Origin: Bradyrhizobium vignae
GTDB lineage: Bacteria > Pseudomonadota > Alphaproteobacteria > Rhizobiales > Xanthobacteraceae
Reading direction: 5' to 3'
NCBI RefSeq assembly: GCF_004114425.1
Contig: NZ_RDQF01000024.1
Span: forward strand, 1-64,000
Length of the DNA: 64,000 nucleotides
The position numbers and the translations under genes are program-made. Every line of letters begins with the position of its first letter. Position 1 is the first letter of the stretch. Shown one piece after another: positions 1-8,612 of the stretch. Under the pieces are notes generated by a model, which saw only the letters and a list, made by a program, of their open reading frames with translations, did not search any database and had not been told where the DNA came from.

Positions 1-43
1 TGCGGATAGCGGCCAGTCCGTCGGAAGGATGATCGAGCAACAT
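1..43 (-). CDS. 5' end of an unidentified protein, cut by the window edge
   Basis: An ATG at 43 on the minus strand opens a frame reading MLLDHPSDGLAAIR and runs off the window. A GGAG stretch six bases upstream is a credible ribosome binding site, and the codons have the GC-rich third positions of the neighbours. Fourteen residues are too few to name a family. It would be the next gene downstream of the AmpG-like permease on the same strand. Confidence 0.4.
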   Translation of the reverse strand, partial: MLLDHPSDGLAAIR

Positions 44-153
44 CGTCGTCTCCAGGTTGAATGGATTCAGCAACCCTCAGTCTGGCCTCAGACCTGGTCG
101 CTATCCACTCCCCATGGAATCTTCGCTTCGCTCGCAAGACGGCGGGTAGAGCG

Positions 154-1518
154 TCAAACCCGCACCGGCCCCAGCGCCTCGAAATGCCCGCGCTTCTGCA
201 GGTACGCCAGCAGGATCAGGCTCGGGATCGCCACCAGCACGCAGATCACGAAGAACAGCGCCCAGCCCGTGGTATCGGCCACGAAGCCGGCGCCGGATGA
301 CAGATAGGTCCGTCCCACCGCCGCGAGCGCGGTGAGCAGCGCATATTGCGTCGCCGTGTGCAGCGGGTTCTGGCACAGCGCCGAAAGATAGGCGACGAAG
401 ATCACGGTGCCGATCGCGCTGGTGAAGTTCTCGGCGCAGATGGCGAGCGCCAGCGCCCATTGATTGGTGCCGACCACGGCGAGCCAGGAGAAGGACAAAT
501 TGGCGAGCGCCTGCACCACGCCGCCGATCCAGAGCGAGGTCGCCAGGGAGTAGCGGCGCGCGACGAAGCCGCCGGCAAAGCCGCCGATCAGCGTCGCAGC
601 GAGCCCGACGCCCTTTACGATCGCCGCATAGTCGTTGCGCGAGAAGCCGAGGTCGATCACGAACGGCGCCGTCATCGTGCCCGAGAAGGCGTCGGTGAAC
701 TTGAACAGCACCACGAAGGCGAGCGCAGCGAGCGCATCCTTGCGCGAGAGGAATTCCGAGAAGGCGCCGATCGCCGCGTGCAGCACGCGCGCGAACGCAG
801 TCTCGGCCTTGGTCGCGGCTTCGGCGCGCACCGATTGCTCGGGCTCGGTCGCGATCAGCGCCGTGATCGTCCCGATCAGCACCATTGCCGCCATCACCAC
901 ATAGCCCCACATCCACGCCGAGGTGCGGGTGATGCCGGTGCCCTCGAAGCCGGAGACGATGAACAGCGCGCCCGCGGTCGACACCAGCATGCCGATGCGG
1001 TAGGCAGCGACGTATGATGCCATGCCGGCGGCCTGCTCGCTCTCGGGCAGGCTCTCGACGCGGAAGGCATCGACCACGATGTCCTGCGTCGACGATGTCG
1101 TCGCCACCAGCAGCGCGCCGAGCGCGACGTAGAACGGCGACCGTGCCGGATCGGTGATCGCCAGCAGCAGGATCGCGACGATCAGCAGCAACTGCGAGAA
1201 TACAAGCCAGCCGCGCCGCCGCCCGAAGACGCGGGTGAACAATGGCACATGCATCGCGTCCACCAGCGGCGCCCACAGGAATTTCAGCGTATAGGGCGTG
1301 CCGACCAGCGCGAACAGCCCGATGGTCTTGAGATCGACCCCGGCCTCCCGCATCCACACCAGCAGCGTCGAGCCTGACAATGCCAGCGGCAGCCCCGAGG
1401 AGAAGCCGAGGAACAGCACGATCAGCACCCGCGGCTGCAGGTAAACGGCAAGGCTGTCGCGCCAGGAGATGGCGGGTGCGGAAGTCGCGGCAGGGGAAGT
1501 CGCGTCGGGTGCGGTCAT
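154..1518 (-). CDS. ampG: AmpG-like muropeptide permease, major facilitator superfamily
   Basis: The 454-residue protein has about twelve hydrophobic segments and the features of AmpG permeases: an N-terminal LGFSSGLPLALSG segment, the first-loop stretch TLKFLWAPLVD and the motif SSTQDIVVDAFRVE near residue 140. AmpG proteins of the inner membrane import anhydromuropeptides released during peptidoglycan turnover, for recycling and, in some bacteria, for induction of beta-lactamase. No ampC or ampR is nearby, so only a recycling role is suggested. Length is normal for the family. No clear ribosome binding site precedes the chosen ATG, so the first residues are uncertain. Confidence 0.85.
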   Translation of the reverse strand: MTAPDATSPAATSAPAISWRDSLAVYLQPRVLIVLFLGFSSGLPLALSGSTLLVWMREAGVDLKTIGLFALVGTPYTLKFLWAPLVDAMHVPLFTRVFGRRRGWLVFSQLLLIVAILLLAITDPARSPFYVALGALLVATTSSTQDIVVDAFRVESLPESEQAAGMASYVAAYRIGMLVSTAGALFIVSGFEGTGITRTSAWMWGYVVMAAMVLIGTITALIATEPEQSVRAEAATKAETAFARVLHAAIGAFSEFLSRKDALAALAFVVLFKFTDAFSGTMTAPFVIDLGFSRNDYAAIVKGVGLAATLIGGFAGGFVARRYSLATSLWIGGVVQALANLSFSWLAVVGTNQWALALAICAENFTSAIGTVIFVAYLSALCQNPLHTATQYALLTALAAVGRTYLSSGAGFVADTTGWALFFVICVLVAIPSLILLAYLQKRGHFEALGPVRV

Positions 1519-1667
1519 GGGGTGGTGTTAGCAGATTCTGGGGACGGGTGTCGTTCCTGTCGCCACAAAGGAGCTGTCGTCGCCCTCTCGGTGTCATCGT
1601 CCGCGAAGGCAAACGATCCAGTAATCACCAGCGTCTCGGTTCAATCACAGCCGCCGCGGCGTACTGG

Positions 1668-1689
1668 ATGCCCCGCCTTCGCGGGGCAT
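1668..1689. repeat. hairpin, 9-bp stem with CTTC loop
   Basis: ATGCCCCGC and GCGGGGCAT pair perfectly around a CTTC tetraloop. It lies 3' of rmuC, 17 bases past its stop codon. No T-run follows on the minus strand, so termination is possible but unproven. The preceding text (CGGTTCAATC, GTACTGGATG) is shared with the repeat at 5441-5545, so this looks like a partial member of that family. Confidence 0.7.
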
Positions 1690-1706
1690 GACAGTGTGCC
1701 CTAATC

Positions 1707-2909
1707 TCACTCCCCCGCCTGGAGCTTCCGCGGAAACAGTTCCGGCGCAGCCGTCGCGACCAGCCGCGGGCCCTCCGCCGCCGCATCGCTCTTGCTGAAA
1801 TCGAGCTCCTCGATTCTCCCCGCGCGCTTTTCGATCTTGTCGGCGGAGATCAGCACCTGGCGGACGTCCTCGTTCACATCGGCAAAATGTTTTTGCAGCT
1901 TCAGCACGCGGTCGCGCAGGCGGCCCAGGTCGTCGCCGAGCTTGATTACCTCGGTGCGGATCTGGTCGGCGGCGTCGCGCATGCGCGCATCCTTCATGAT
2001 CTGCTGCATCACCTGGATCGCGAGCATCAAGAGCGAGGGCGACACCAGCACGATTCGGGCGCGATAGGCCTTCTGGATCACGTCGTCGAAGCCGTCATGG
2101 ATCTCGGCATAGACCGATTCCGACGGCACGAACATCAGCGCCATCTCCTGGGTCTCGCCGGTGACGAGATATTTTTCGGCGATATCGCTGACATGCTTCA
2201 TCACGTCGGCGCGCAACCGTTGCGTAGCAACGCGCCGCTCTTCGTCGGTGCGGGCGTCGTGCAGCGCCGTCATCGCCTCCAGCGGAAACTTCGCGTCGAT
2301 GCAGAGCGGGCGCTGGTCGGGCAGGAACACGACGCAGTCCGGGCGCTTGCCGGTCGAGAGCGTGAACTGGAACTCGTAGGAGCCCTTGGGGAGACCGTCC
2401 TGGACGATCGCCTCCATCCGCGCCTGGCCGAAGGCGCCGCGCGACTGCTTGTTGGCGAGCACGTCGCGCAGGGTGGTCACCTGGGTGGTGAGGTCGGTGA
2501 GGTTCTTATGCGCGCTGTCGATGATGCCGAGCCGCTCATGCAGCGCGCGCAGGCTCTCCATGGTGTTGCGGGTCGAATGTTCCATGGATTGGCCGACGCG
2601 GTGGGTGACCGAATCCAGCCGCTCGTTGACCGCGCGCGCCATCTCGGCCTGCCGGCCGGCCAGCGCCTGGGTCATGGCGTCGACCCGGCCCGAGGCTTCG
2701 CTCTGGGCGCGCAGCACCTCGCTGAGGCGCTCCTCGAGCTCGTCGGCCCGGATCGCGTGCGCCATCGCGAGTTCCGCGCCGCGCCGCCCCGAGCGCGCGA
2801 TCACCACCGCAATCACAACCAGCAGGATGAGGACCAGGGCGCCGAAGCCGATCAGCGCATCGACGGTGCGCACCGGCCAGTCGCCGAGCATGACAATGAT
2901 CTCGTTCAT
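1707..2909 (-). CDS. rmuC: DNA recombination protein RmuC
   Basis: The protein has the RmuC layout: one N-terminal membrane anchor (about residues 14-38), a long charged heptad-rich segment to about residue 150, then the RmuC domain with the stretch DCVVFLPDQRPLCIDAKFPL and a C-terminal helical tail. RmuC limits inversions at short inverted repeats, a role that fits a genome rich in such repeats, though this is only suggestive. The ATG at 2909 is preferred over an upstream in-frame ATG at 2993 because AGAAGGG lies about six bases before it and because it places the membrane anchor at the N terminus. It is divergent from def. Confidence 0.9.
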   Translation of the reverse strand: MNEIIVMLGDWPVRTVDALIGFGALVLILLVVIAVVIARSGRRGAELAMAHAIRADELEERLSEVLRAQSEASGRVDAMTQALAGRQAEMARAVNERLDSVTHRVGQSMEHSTRNTMESLRALHERLGIIDSAHKNLTDLTTQVTTLRDVLANKQSRGAFGQARMEAIVQDGLPKGSYEFQFTLSTGKRPDCVVFLPDQRPLCIDAKFPLEAMTALHDARTDEERRVATQRLRADVMKHVSDIAEKYLVTGETQEMALMFVPSESVYAEIHDGFDDVIQKAYRARIVLVSPSLLMLAIQVMQQIMKDARMRDAADQIRTEVIKLGDDLGRLRDRVLKLQKHFADVNEDVRQVLISADKIEKRAGRIEELDFSKSDAAAEGPRLVATAAPELFPRKLQAGE

Positions 2910-3079
2910 GCCAGCCCTTCTAGCCGATTCGCGGTCGGGCACGAACGAAGAGGGAACGTCGGCGGTTAACAACTCCCTACCTTTTATGGTCAACGAAACC
3001 TGAAGCTTTTGGTCAGCGGAGGGTTAACGGGGTTCCTGGCCGCATTGACCGCACCCGGCGCGCAGCTTAAATCGCCGCC

Positions 3080-3607
3080 ATGGCCCTACGAGAAATCATC
3101 ATCCTGCCCGACAAGCAGCTGCGCCTGGTCTCCAAGCCGATCGAGAAGGTCACGGCCGAGATCCGCAAGCTTGCCGACGACATGTTCGAGACCATGTACG
3201 ACGCGCCCGGCATTGGCCTCGCTGCGATCCAGGTCGCGCAGCCTTTGCGTCTGATCACCATGGACCTCGCCAAGCGCGACGAGAGCGGCGAGACCAAGCA
3301 CGAGCCGCGCGTCTTCATCAATCCCGAGATCCTCGCTTCCTCCGCGGAACTCTCCACTTACGAGGAGGGCTGCCTGTCGATCCCCGAATATTACGAGGAG
3401 GTCGAGCGCCCCGCGAAGGTGCGCGTGCGCTTCACCGATCTCGACGGCAAGGTGCATGAGGAGGACGCCGAAGGCCTCTACGCAACCTGCATCCAGCACG
3501 AGATCGACCATCTCAACGGCGTGCTGTTCGTCGACTATCTGTCGAAGCTGAAGCGCGACCGCGTCATGAAGAAGTTCGAGAAAGCCGCCAAACGCGCGGC
3601 GGAATAG
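3080..3607 (+). CDS. def: peptide deformylase
   Basis: Peptide deformylase removes the formyl group from the N terminus of new proteins. All three family motifs are present in 175 residues: GIGLAAIQ at 44-51, EEGCLS at 95-100 with metal-ligand Cys98, and QHEIDH at 139-144 giving metal ligands His140 and His144 and catalytic Glu141. Length is typical. It heads a plus-strand run with fmt and truA, so deformylation and formylation of initiator methionine are encoded together, as in many bacteria. A ~90-bp inverted repeat lies between it and fmt. Confidence 0.97.
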   Translation: MALREIIILPDKQLRLVSKPIEKVTAEIRKLADDMFETMYDAPGIGLAAIQVAQPLRLITMDLAKRDESGETKHEPRVFINPEILASSAELSTYEEGCLSIPEYYEEVERPAKVRVRFTDLDGKVHEEDAEGLYATCIQHEIDHLNGVLFVDYLSKLKRDRVMKKFEKAAKRAAE

Positions 3608-3617
3608 GCCTCTCTCA

Positions 3618-3709
3618 CGTCGTCATGGCCGGGCTTGACCCTGCCATCCACGCCTTGCTTGCTTTGTCGCCGAGACCGTGGATGCCCGGGACAAGCCCGG
3701 ACATGACGG
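3618..3709. repeat. intergenic inverted repeat, GTCATGGCCGGG / CCCGGACATGACG type
   Basis: The outer arms begin CGTCATGGCCGGGCTTG and end ACAAGCCCGGACATGACG, with inner arms CCATCCACG and CGTGGATG. It has the same construction as the elements at 9651-9736 and 11909-12030 and fills the def-fmt gap. Such elements are numerous in Bradyrhizobium intergenic DNA. Function is unknown; it would fold as a long hairpin in a def-fmt transcript. Confidence 0.8.
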
Positions 3710-3739
3710 AGAACCAGAGCTCTCACCGAACGCAGCCAC

Positions 3740-4663
3740 ATGCCCCTCCGCCTCATCTTCATGGGCACGCCCGACTTCTCCGTGCCGACGCTGCTCGAAC
3801 TCGTCGCGCATGGCCATGAGATCGCGGCGGTCTACACCCGCGCGCCGAAGCCGGGCGGGCGGCGCGGCCTGCAATTGCAGCCGACGCCGGTCGAGGAAGC
3901 TGCACGAAAGCTCGGCGTTCCCGTGCTGACGCCGAAAACGCTGAAGACGCCGGAGGCGCTGGAAGAGTTCCGCGCCTTCGATGCCGACGCGGCCGTCGTC
4001 GTCGCCTACGGCATGATCCTGCCGCAGGCGATCCTCGATGCGCCCGAGCTCGGTTGCTACAATCTGCATGCTTCGCTGCTGCCGCGCTGGCGCGGCGCCG
4101 CGCCCATCAACCGTGCGATCATGGCGGGTGATGCCGAGAGCGGTGTGATGGTGATGAAGATGGATGTCGGCCTCGACACCGGCGACGTCGCCATGGCCGA
4201 GCGCATCGCAATCACCGACAGTATGACCGCGCAGGACCTGCACGATCGCCTGTCCCGGTTGGGAGCCGACCTGATGGTGCGCGCGATGGCCGCGCTCGAC
4301 CGCGGCGGCCTCCAGCTCAAGAAGCAGAGCAAGGACGGCGTCACCTATGCCGCCAAGATCGACAAGGCCGAGGCCCGGATCGATTGGACCAAGCCGGCGC
4401 GCGCGGTGCTTCGGCACATCCATGGCCTCTCGCCGTTCCCCGGCGCCTGGGCCGAGCTCGAGAATGCGCGCGTTAAAATCCTGCGCTGCGAATTGGCAAA
4501 GGGCTCCGGCGTCCCTGGCGAGGTGCTCGACGATCTCCTCACCGTCGCCTGCGGCGACGGCGCCATCCGCATCATCGAGCTGCAGCGCGAGGGCAAGGCG
4601 CGCATGCAGGCCGCGGAGTTCCTGCGCGGCGTGCCGGTCAAGCCGCCGATGCGGTTTTCTTGA
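3740..4663 (+). CDS. fmt: methionyl-tRNA formyltransferase
   Basis: This enzyme formylates Met-tRNA(fMet) with 10-formyltetrahydrofolate. The N-terminal Rossmann-like domain starts LIFMGTPDFSV (residues 5-15). The catalytic stretch NLHASLLPRWRGAAP covers residues 108-122, with Asn108 and His110, and Asp146 lies in LDTGD. The C-terminal anticodon-side domain follows, to residue 307, close to the usual length. Its TGA stop overlaps the truA start by one base, so the two are probably translationally coupled. Confidence 0.96.
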   Translation: MPLRLIFMGTPDFSVPTLLELVAHGHEIAAVYTRAPKPGGRRGLQLQPTPVEEAARKLGVPVLTPKTLKTPEALEEFRAFDADAAVVVAYGMILPQAILDAPELGCYNLHASLLPRWRGAAPINRAIMAGDAESGVMVMKMDVGLDTGDVAMAERIAITDSMTAQDLHDRLSRLGADLMVRAMAALDRGGLQLKKQSKDGVTYAAKIDKAEARIDWTKPARAVLRHIHGLSPFPGAWAELENARVKILRCELAKGSGVPGEVLDDLLTVACGDGAIRIIELQREGKARMQAAEFLRGVPVKPPMRFS

Positions 4664-5400
4664 TGCCCCGCTACAAGCTCACCATCGAATATGACGGCGC
4701 GCCGTTCTTCGGCTGGCAGGTGCAGGAGACGCTGCCCTCGGTGCAGGGCGCGCTGCAGGCGGCCGTGAAGGCGATGACCGGCGCGGATTTGCGGGTGCAT
4801 GGTGCCGGCCGCACCGATGCCGGCGTGCATGCCCGTGGCCAGGTCGCGCATGTCGACGTCGACAAGCAGTTTCCGCCGGGCCGTTTTCGCGACGGCCTCA
4901 ATGCGCATCTGCGCCCGCATCCGATTGCGGTGCTCGAGGCCGAGATCGTGCCTGATACGTTCGAGGCGCGTTTTTCGGCCGTCAAGCGCCACTATCGCTA
5001 CCGCATCATCAACACCCGCGCCAATCTCGCGCTCGACGTCGGCCACGCCTGGCGCGTGCCGCGCAAGCTCGATGCCGACGCGATGCATGCGGCGGCACAG
5101 CGCCTGCTCGGCAAGCACGATTTCACCACGTTCCGCGACACCGAGTGCCAGGCCAAATCGCCGGAGAAGACGCTCGACCAGCTCGACGTGATCCGCGACG
5201 GCCGCGAGATCACGGTCATCACCTCGGCGCGCTCGTTCCTGCACAGCCAGGTGCGCTCGATGGTGGGCTCGCTGGTCTGGGTCGGCGAAGGCCGCTGGAC
5301 CGCCGACGATCTCTCCGCCGCACTCGCAGCCCGCAACCGCGCCGCCTGCGGCATCGTCGCCCCGCCCGAGGGGCTGTATCTGATGAAGGTGGACTATTAG
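4663..5400 (+). CDS. truA: tRNA pseudouridine(38-40) synthase TruA
   Basis: TruA isomerises uridines at positions 38-40 of the tRNA anticodon arm. The signature GRTDAGVHA lies at residues 49-57 with the catalytic Asp52, and the later segment SFLHSQVRSMVG is also characteristic. The 245-residue length is normal. The ATG at 4663 shares its A with the stop codon of fmt; a TTG three bases upstream is possible but less likely. Confidence 0.96.
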   Translation: MPRYKLTIEYDGAPFFGWQVQETLPSVQGALQAAVKAMTGADLRVHGAGRTDAGVHARGQVAHVDVDKQFPPGRFRDGLNAHLRPHPIAVLEAEIVPDTFEARFSAVKRHYRYRIINTRANLALDVGHAWRVPRKLDADAMHAAAQRLLGKHDFTTFRDTECQAKSPEKTLDQLDVIRDGREITVITSARSFLHSQVRSMVGSLVWVGEGRWTADDLSAALAARNRAACGIVAPPEGLYLMKVDY

Positions 5401-5440
5401 GCGAGCGGCGCACAGGGCACGCTCTTGCCAAACCCTCGGT

Positions 5441-5545
5441 GTCATGCCCCGGCTTGACCGGGGCATCCAGTACGCCGCGGCCTCTCGGCTCAATCGCTGC
5501 CGTCTCTGGAATACTGGATCGCCCGGTCAAGCCGGGCGATGACGG
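5441..5545. repeat. intergenic inverted repeat between convergent truA and dapE
   Basis: Outer arms are GTCATGCCCCGGCTTGACC and GGTCAAGCCGGGCGATGAC; inner arms are CCAGTA and TACTGGAT. Because it lies between two convergent genes it could act as a two-way terminator, but no flanking T-run is evident. It shares the words GTACTGGAT and CGGCTCAATC with the partial element at 1668-1689. Confidence 0.8.
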
Positions 5546-5569
5546 CGGAATGTTCGGCGATATCGTGCC

Positions 5570-6736
5570 TCAAGCAAAATACCTCGCCAAAATCCCGCGA
5601 TACACCTTCGTCAGCTTTTCCAGATCCGCCACCGGCACGCGCTCGTCGACCTGATGCATGGTCTGCCCGACCAGGCCGAACTCGATCACCGGGCAATAGC
5701 TGGAGATGAAGCGCGCATCCGACGTGCCGCCCGAGGTCGACAGCTCGGGCTTGCGACCGGTGACCTCCTCGATCGCGGACACCGCAAGATCGGTGAACGG
5801 CCCCGGCTTGGTCACGAACACATTGGAGTTCGAGGGCTCCCAGACGATGCGGGCCTTGATGCGGTTGCCGCAGGCTTTGGCGAGACGCGTCTCGACCAAT
5901 TCGCGCAAGGACGCCTGGGTGTGGTTGTCGTTGTAGCGGATGTTGAATTTCGCGCGGGCCTCGCCCGGGATGACGTTGAAGGCCTTGTTGCCGACATCGA
6001 CGGAGACGAATTCCAGATTGGAGGCCTGGAATTGCGCGCTGCCGTGGTCGAGCGGCTCGTCGGAGATCGCAACGATCAGCCGTGAGATATCCGGCACCGG
6101 ATTGGAGGCGCGGTGCGGATAGGCGACATGGCCCTGCACGCCGTCGACGTAAAGTGTGCCCGATTGCGAGCCGCGCCGGCCGACCTTGATGGTGTCGCCG
6201 AGCGTCTCGACATTGGAGGGCTCGCCGAGCACGCAATGATCGAATTTTTCGCCGCGCTCGGCGACCCATTTGAGCAGCTTGATGGTGCCGTTGATGGAGA
6301 CGTCTTCCTCATCGCCCGTGATCAGGAACGAGATCGAACCCTTGCCGTCGCTGCGCGGCTTGCCGCCATTGGCGGCGAGATGCTCCAGCGCTGCAGCGAC
6401 CGAGCAGGCAATACCGCCCTTCATGTCGACCGCGCCGCGGCCGTGCAGGACGCCGTCCTTCACCTCGCCCGAGAACGCGCCGACACTCCAGGCGCTCTCG
6501 TCGCCCGGCGGCACCACGTCGGTGTGGCCGGCAAAGGTGATGTGCGGTCCTTCCGTGCCGATCCGCGCATAGAGATTGTCGACGTCGGCGGTGCCTTCCT
6601 CGCTGAAGGTCACGCGGTGGCAGGTGAAGCCGGCGGCGCCGAGGGCTTTTTCGAGCACCCCCAGCGCACCGGCATCGGCCGGTGTCACCGAGGGGCAGCG
6701 GATGAGGTCACGGGCAATGGAGAGAGCATCGGTCAT
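5570..6736 (-). CDS. dapE: succinyl-diaminopimelate desuccinylase
   Basis: DapE hydrolyses N-succinyl-LL-diaminopimelate in the lysine and peptidoglycan precursor pathway. The M20 metallopeptidase features are all present: AGHTDVVPPGD with His71 and Asp73, bridging Asp104 in GAVDMKGG, and the GDEE pair with catalytic Glu143 and ligand Glu144. Length is 388 residues, near the family norm. It follows dapD on the same strand by 86 bases, and the two catalyse nearby steps. Confidence 0.96.
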   Translation of the reverse strand: MTDALSIARDLIRCPSVTPADAGALGVLEKALGAAGFTCHRVTFSEEGTADVDNLYARIGTEGPHITFAGHTDVVPPGDESAWSVGAFSGEVKDGVLHGRGAVDMKGGIACSVAAALEHLAANGGKPRSDGKGSISFLITGDEEDVSINGTIKLLKWVAERGEKFDHCVLGEPSNVETLGDTIKVGRRGSQSGTLYVDGVQGHVAYPHRASNPVPDISRLIVAISDEPLDHGSAQFQASNLEFVSVDVGNKAFNVIPGEARAKFNIRYNDNHTQASLRELVETRLAKACGNRIKARIVWEPSNSNVFVTKPGPFTDLAVSAIEEVTGRKPELSTSGGTSDARFISSYCPVIEFGLVGQTMHQVDERVPVADLEKLTKVYRGILARYFA

Positions 6737-6822
6737 GCGCCCCGCTTAACATGCATGCCGCCGGGTGGGCTAGCGCTGGGCGGGACAATTTCGATCTCGC
6801 GGCTCTGGTCCCAGCCCTCCGA

Positions 6823-7668
6823 TCAATCCCGCAGCAGCTCGTTGATGCTCGTCTTCGACCGCGTCCGCTCGTCGACGCGCTTGACGATCACGGCGCAGGC
6901 GGTGCTCGGGCCGATCTGACCGTTCTTCATCGGCTTGCCGGGCAGCGCGCCGGGCACCACCACCGAATATTCGGGCACTTCGCCCATGAAGACCTCGCCG
7001 GTCTCGCGATCGACGATCTTGGTCGAGGCGCCCAGGAACACGCCCATCGCCAGCACCGCGCCCTTGCGCACGATCACGCCTTCGGCGACTTCGGAGCGCG
7101 CGCCGATGAAGCAGTCGTCCTCGATGATGACAGGTTCGGCCTGCAGCGGCTCGAGCACGCCGCCGATGCCGGCGCCGCCGGAGATGTGGACGCGCTTGCC
7201 GATCTGCGCGCAGGAGCCGACGGTGGCCCAGGTGTCGACCATCGTGCTCTCATCGACATAAGCGCCGAGATTGACGAAGGACGGCATCAAGACGACGTTC
7301 TTCGCGATGAAGGCCGAGCGGCGCACCACTGCCCCCGGCACCGCGCGAAATCCGGCATCGCGAAAACGGTTCTCGCCCCAGCCCTCGAACTTCGAGGGCA
7401 CCTTGTCCCACCAGGTCGCCTTGCCCGGGCCGCCGGGAATGACGCCCATGTCGTTGAGGCGGAACGACAGCAGCACGGCCTTCTTCAGCCACTGATTGAC
7501 CTTCCACTTGCCGTCAGCGCCGCGCTCGGCAACGCGCGCCTCGCCCTTGTCCAGGGTCTCCAGCGCCTGGTCCACGGCCTCGCGCACCTCGCCCTTGGTC
7601 GTGGTCGAGATGCCGTCACGCGCCTCGAAGGCGCTGTTGATGGTGGATTCGAGGGCTGCAAGGGACAT
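6823..7668 (-). CDS. dapD: tetrahydrodipicolinate N-succinyltransferase
   Basis: DapD transfers succinate from succinyl-CoA to tetrahydrodipicolinate. From the ATG at 7668 the protein is 281 residues with a helical N-terminal part, then the left-handed beta-helix repeats (stretches such as NVVLMPSFVNLGAYVDE and CFIGARSEVAEGVIV). The 7668 start is chosen over a longer open frame to 7863 because AGAGGA lies eight bases upstream and because the extra N-terminal codons fall inside an intergenic repeat. Confidence 0.95.
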   Translation of the reverse strand: MSLAALESTINSAFEARDGISTTTKGEVREAVDQALETLDKGEARVAERGADGKWKVNQWLKKAVLLSFRLNDMGVIPGGPGKATWWDKVPSKFEGWGENRFRDAGFRAVPGAVVRRSAFIAKNVVLMPSFVNLGAYVDESTMVDTWATVGSCAQIGKRVHISGGAGIGGVLEPLQAEPVIIEDDCFIGARSEVAEGVIVRKGAVLAMGVFLGASTKIVDRETGEVFMGEVPEYSVVVPGALPGKPMKNGQIGPSTACAVIVKRVDERTRSKTSINELLRD

Positions 7669-7754
7669 CGGGATTTCCTCTGGGGACGCGGGAATTTTGA
7701 CGAGATTGGAGCGCTTTTTCGGGATTTGGAAGGGTGGAGTCAAGCATACTCTCC

Positions 7755-7905
7755 CGTCATCCCGCACAAGCGCGCCCTCAGGCGCGCGCAGTAACCACAG
7801 GGAGCGCTTTTGGCGAAGACTCGGAAGTTGCGACCTCGCGCTGCGACCAAATCCCGTAGTCATGGGGCCCGGGTCTGCGCTTATGCTCGCTCGGGACGGC
7901 GGCGG
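7755..7905. repeat. intergenic repeat with CACAGGGAGCGCTTTTGGCG core
   Basis: This stretch upstream of dapD shares ordered words with 62965-63130: GTC(A/G)TCCC, ACAAGCGCGC, AACCACAGGGAG or ATCCACAGGGAG, TTTGGCGAAGACT and a closing GGGTCTG/GGGTCCTG...CGGGACG. Both carry a GCGCGC-rich hairpin near the start. It is a second repeat family, distinct from the GTCATGCCCGGG type. Confidence 0.6.
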
Positions 7906-8598
7906 CTATTGTGGTGACAGCCTGCCCAAAAACCCCGCCAGATCATCCGTGACGTGATCGACATGGGCCGCGTCCCGACCCTCCAGCTCCCAGTCCTCGC
8001 GCACCACTTCTTTCGTCCCGTCCGGCACCACCAGCACCGTGGTCATGCCGAGCTGGTGCGGGACGGTGAGGTTGCGGGCGAGGTCTTCGAACATGGCGGC
8101 GCGGGTCGGCTCGACCGCATGCTGGCTGAGGAATTTCTGGTAGGTCTGCGGCGCCGGTTTCGGTTCGAACTCGGCGGCGATGATGTCGAACACGCCGTCG
8201 AAATGTCTGGCGAAGCCAAGCCGCGCCAGCACCGCATCGACATGGTCGACCGAGCCATTGGTGAGGATAAGCTTCCGGCCCGGCAGCTTTGCGATGGCTG
8301 CGCCGAGAGCCGGGTTCGGCTCGAGCGGCGAGTGGTCGATCTTGTGGACGTAAGCGAGATAGTCGTCGGCGCGGACGCCATGCAGCGTCATCATGCCGCG
8401 CATCGTGGTGCCGAAGCGAAGGTAATAATCCTTCTGGATCTTGCGCGCTTGCTCCGGGCCGACGTTCAGCCAGTTGCAGACGAACTCCCCGATCCGCGCA
8501 TCGACCTGCTGCCACAGATTGACGTGATGCGGATAGAGCGTGTTGTCGAGATCGAACACCCAGGTGTCGACATGCGCGAAGCTGCGGGGAGTTTTCAT
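7906..8598 (-). CDS. pyrimidine 5'-nucleotidase, HAD superfamily (SDT1/PHM8-like)
   Basis: HAD motif I is present as FDLDNTLYP near residue 15, a threonine/serine motif II as LILTNGS, and a later acidic motif in AAMFEDLARNLTVPHQLGM. The extended N-terminal helix region NLWQQVDARIGEFV and the cap are typical of the bacterial homologues of yeast SDT1, which dephosphorylate UMP and CMP. The start at 8598 gives MKTPRSFAHVDTW, which reads as the natural beginning; an ATG at 8607 is the alternative. The gene begins 15-20 bases after the DUF1036 gene and is probably co-transcribed with it. Confidence 0.82.
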   Translation of the reverse strand: MKTPRSFAHVDTWVFDLDNTLYPHHVNLWQQVDARIGEFVCNWLNVGPEQARKIQKDYYLRFGTTMRGMMTLHGVRADDYLAYVHKIDHSPLEPNPALGAAIAKLPGRKLILTNGSVDHVDAVLARLGFARHFDGVFDIIAAEFEPKPAPQTYQKFLSQHAVEPTRAAMFEDLARNLTVPHQLGMTTVLVVPDGTKEVVREDWELEGRDAAHVDHVTDDLAGFLGRLSPQ

Positions 8599-8612
8599 GA
8601 CAACCATCTCGA

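Noticed and set aside
101..1612. Long arginine-rich open frames antisense or shifted to real genes
   Set aside because: GC-rich third positions create long open shadow frames throughout; these have arginine/alanine-rich products with no motifs and lose to a recognisable protein in the other frame.
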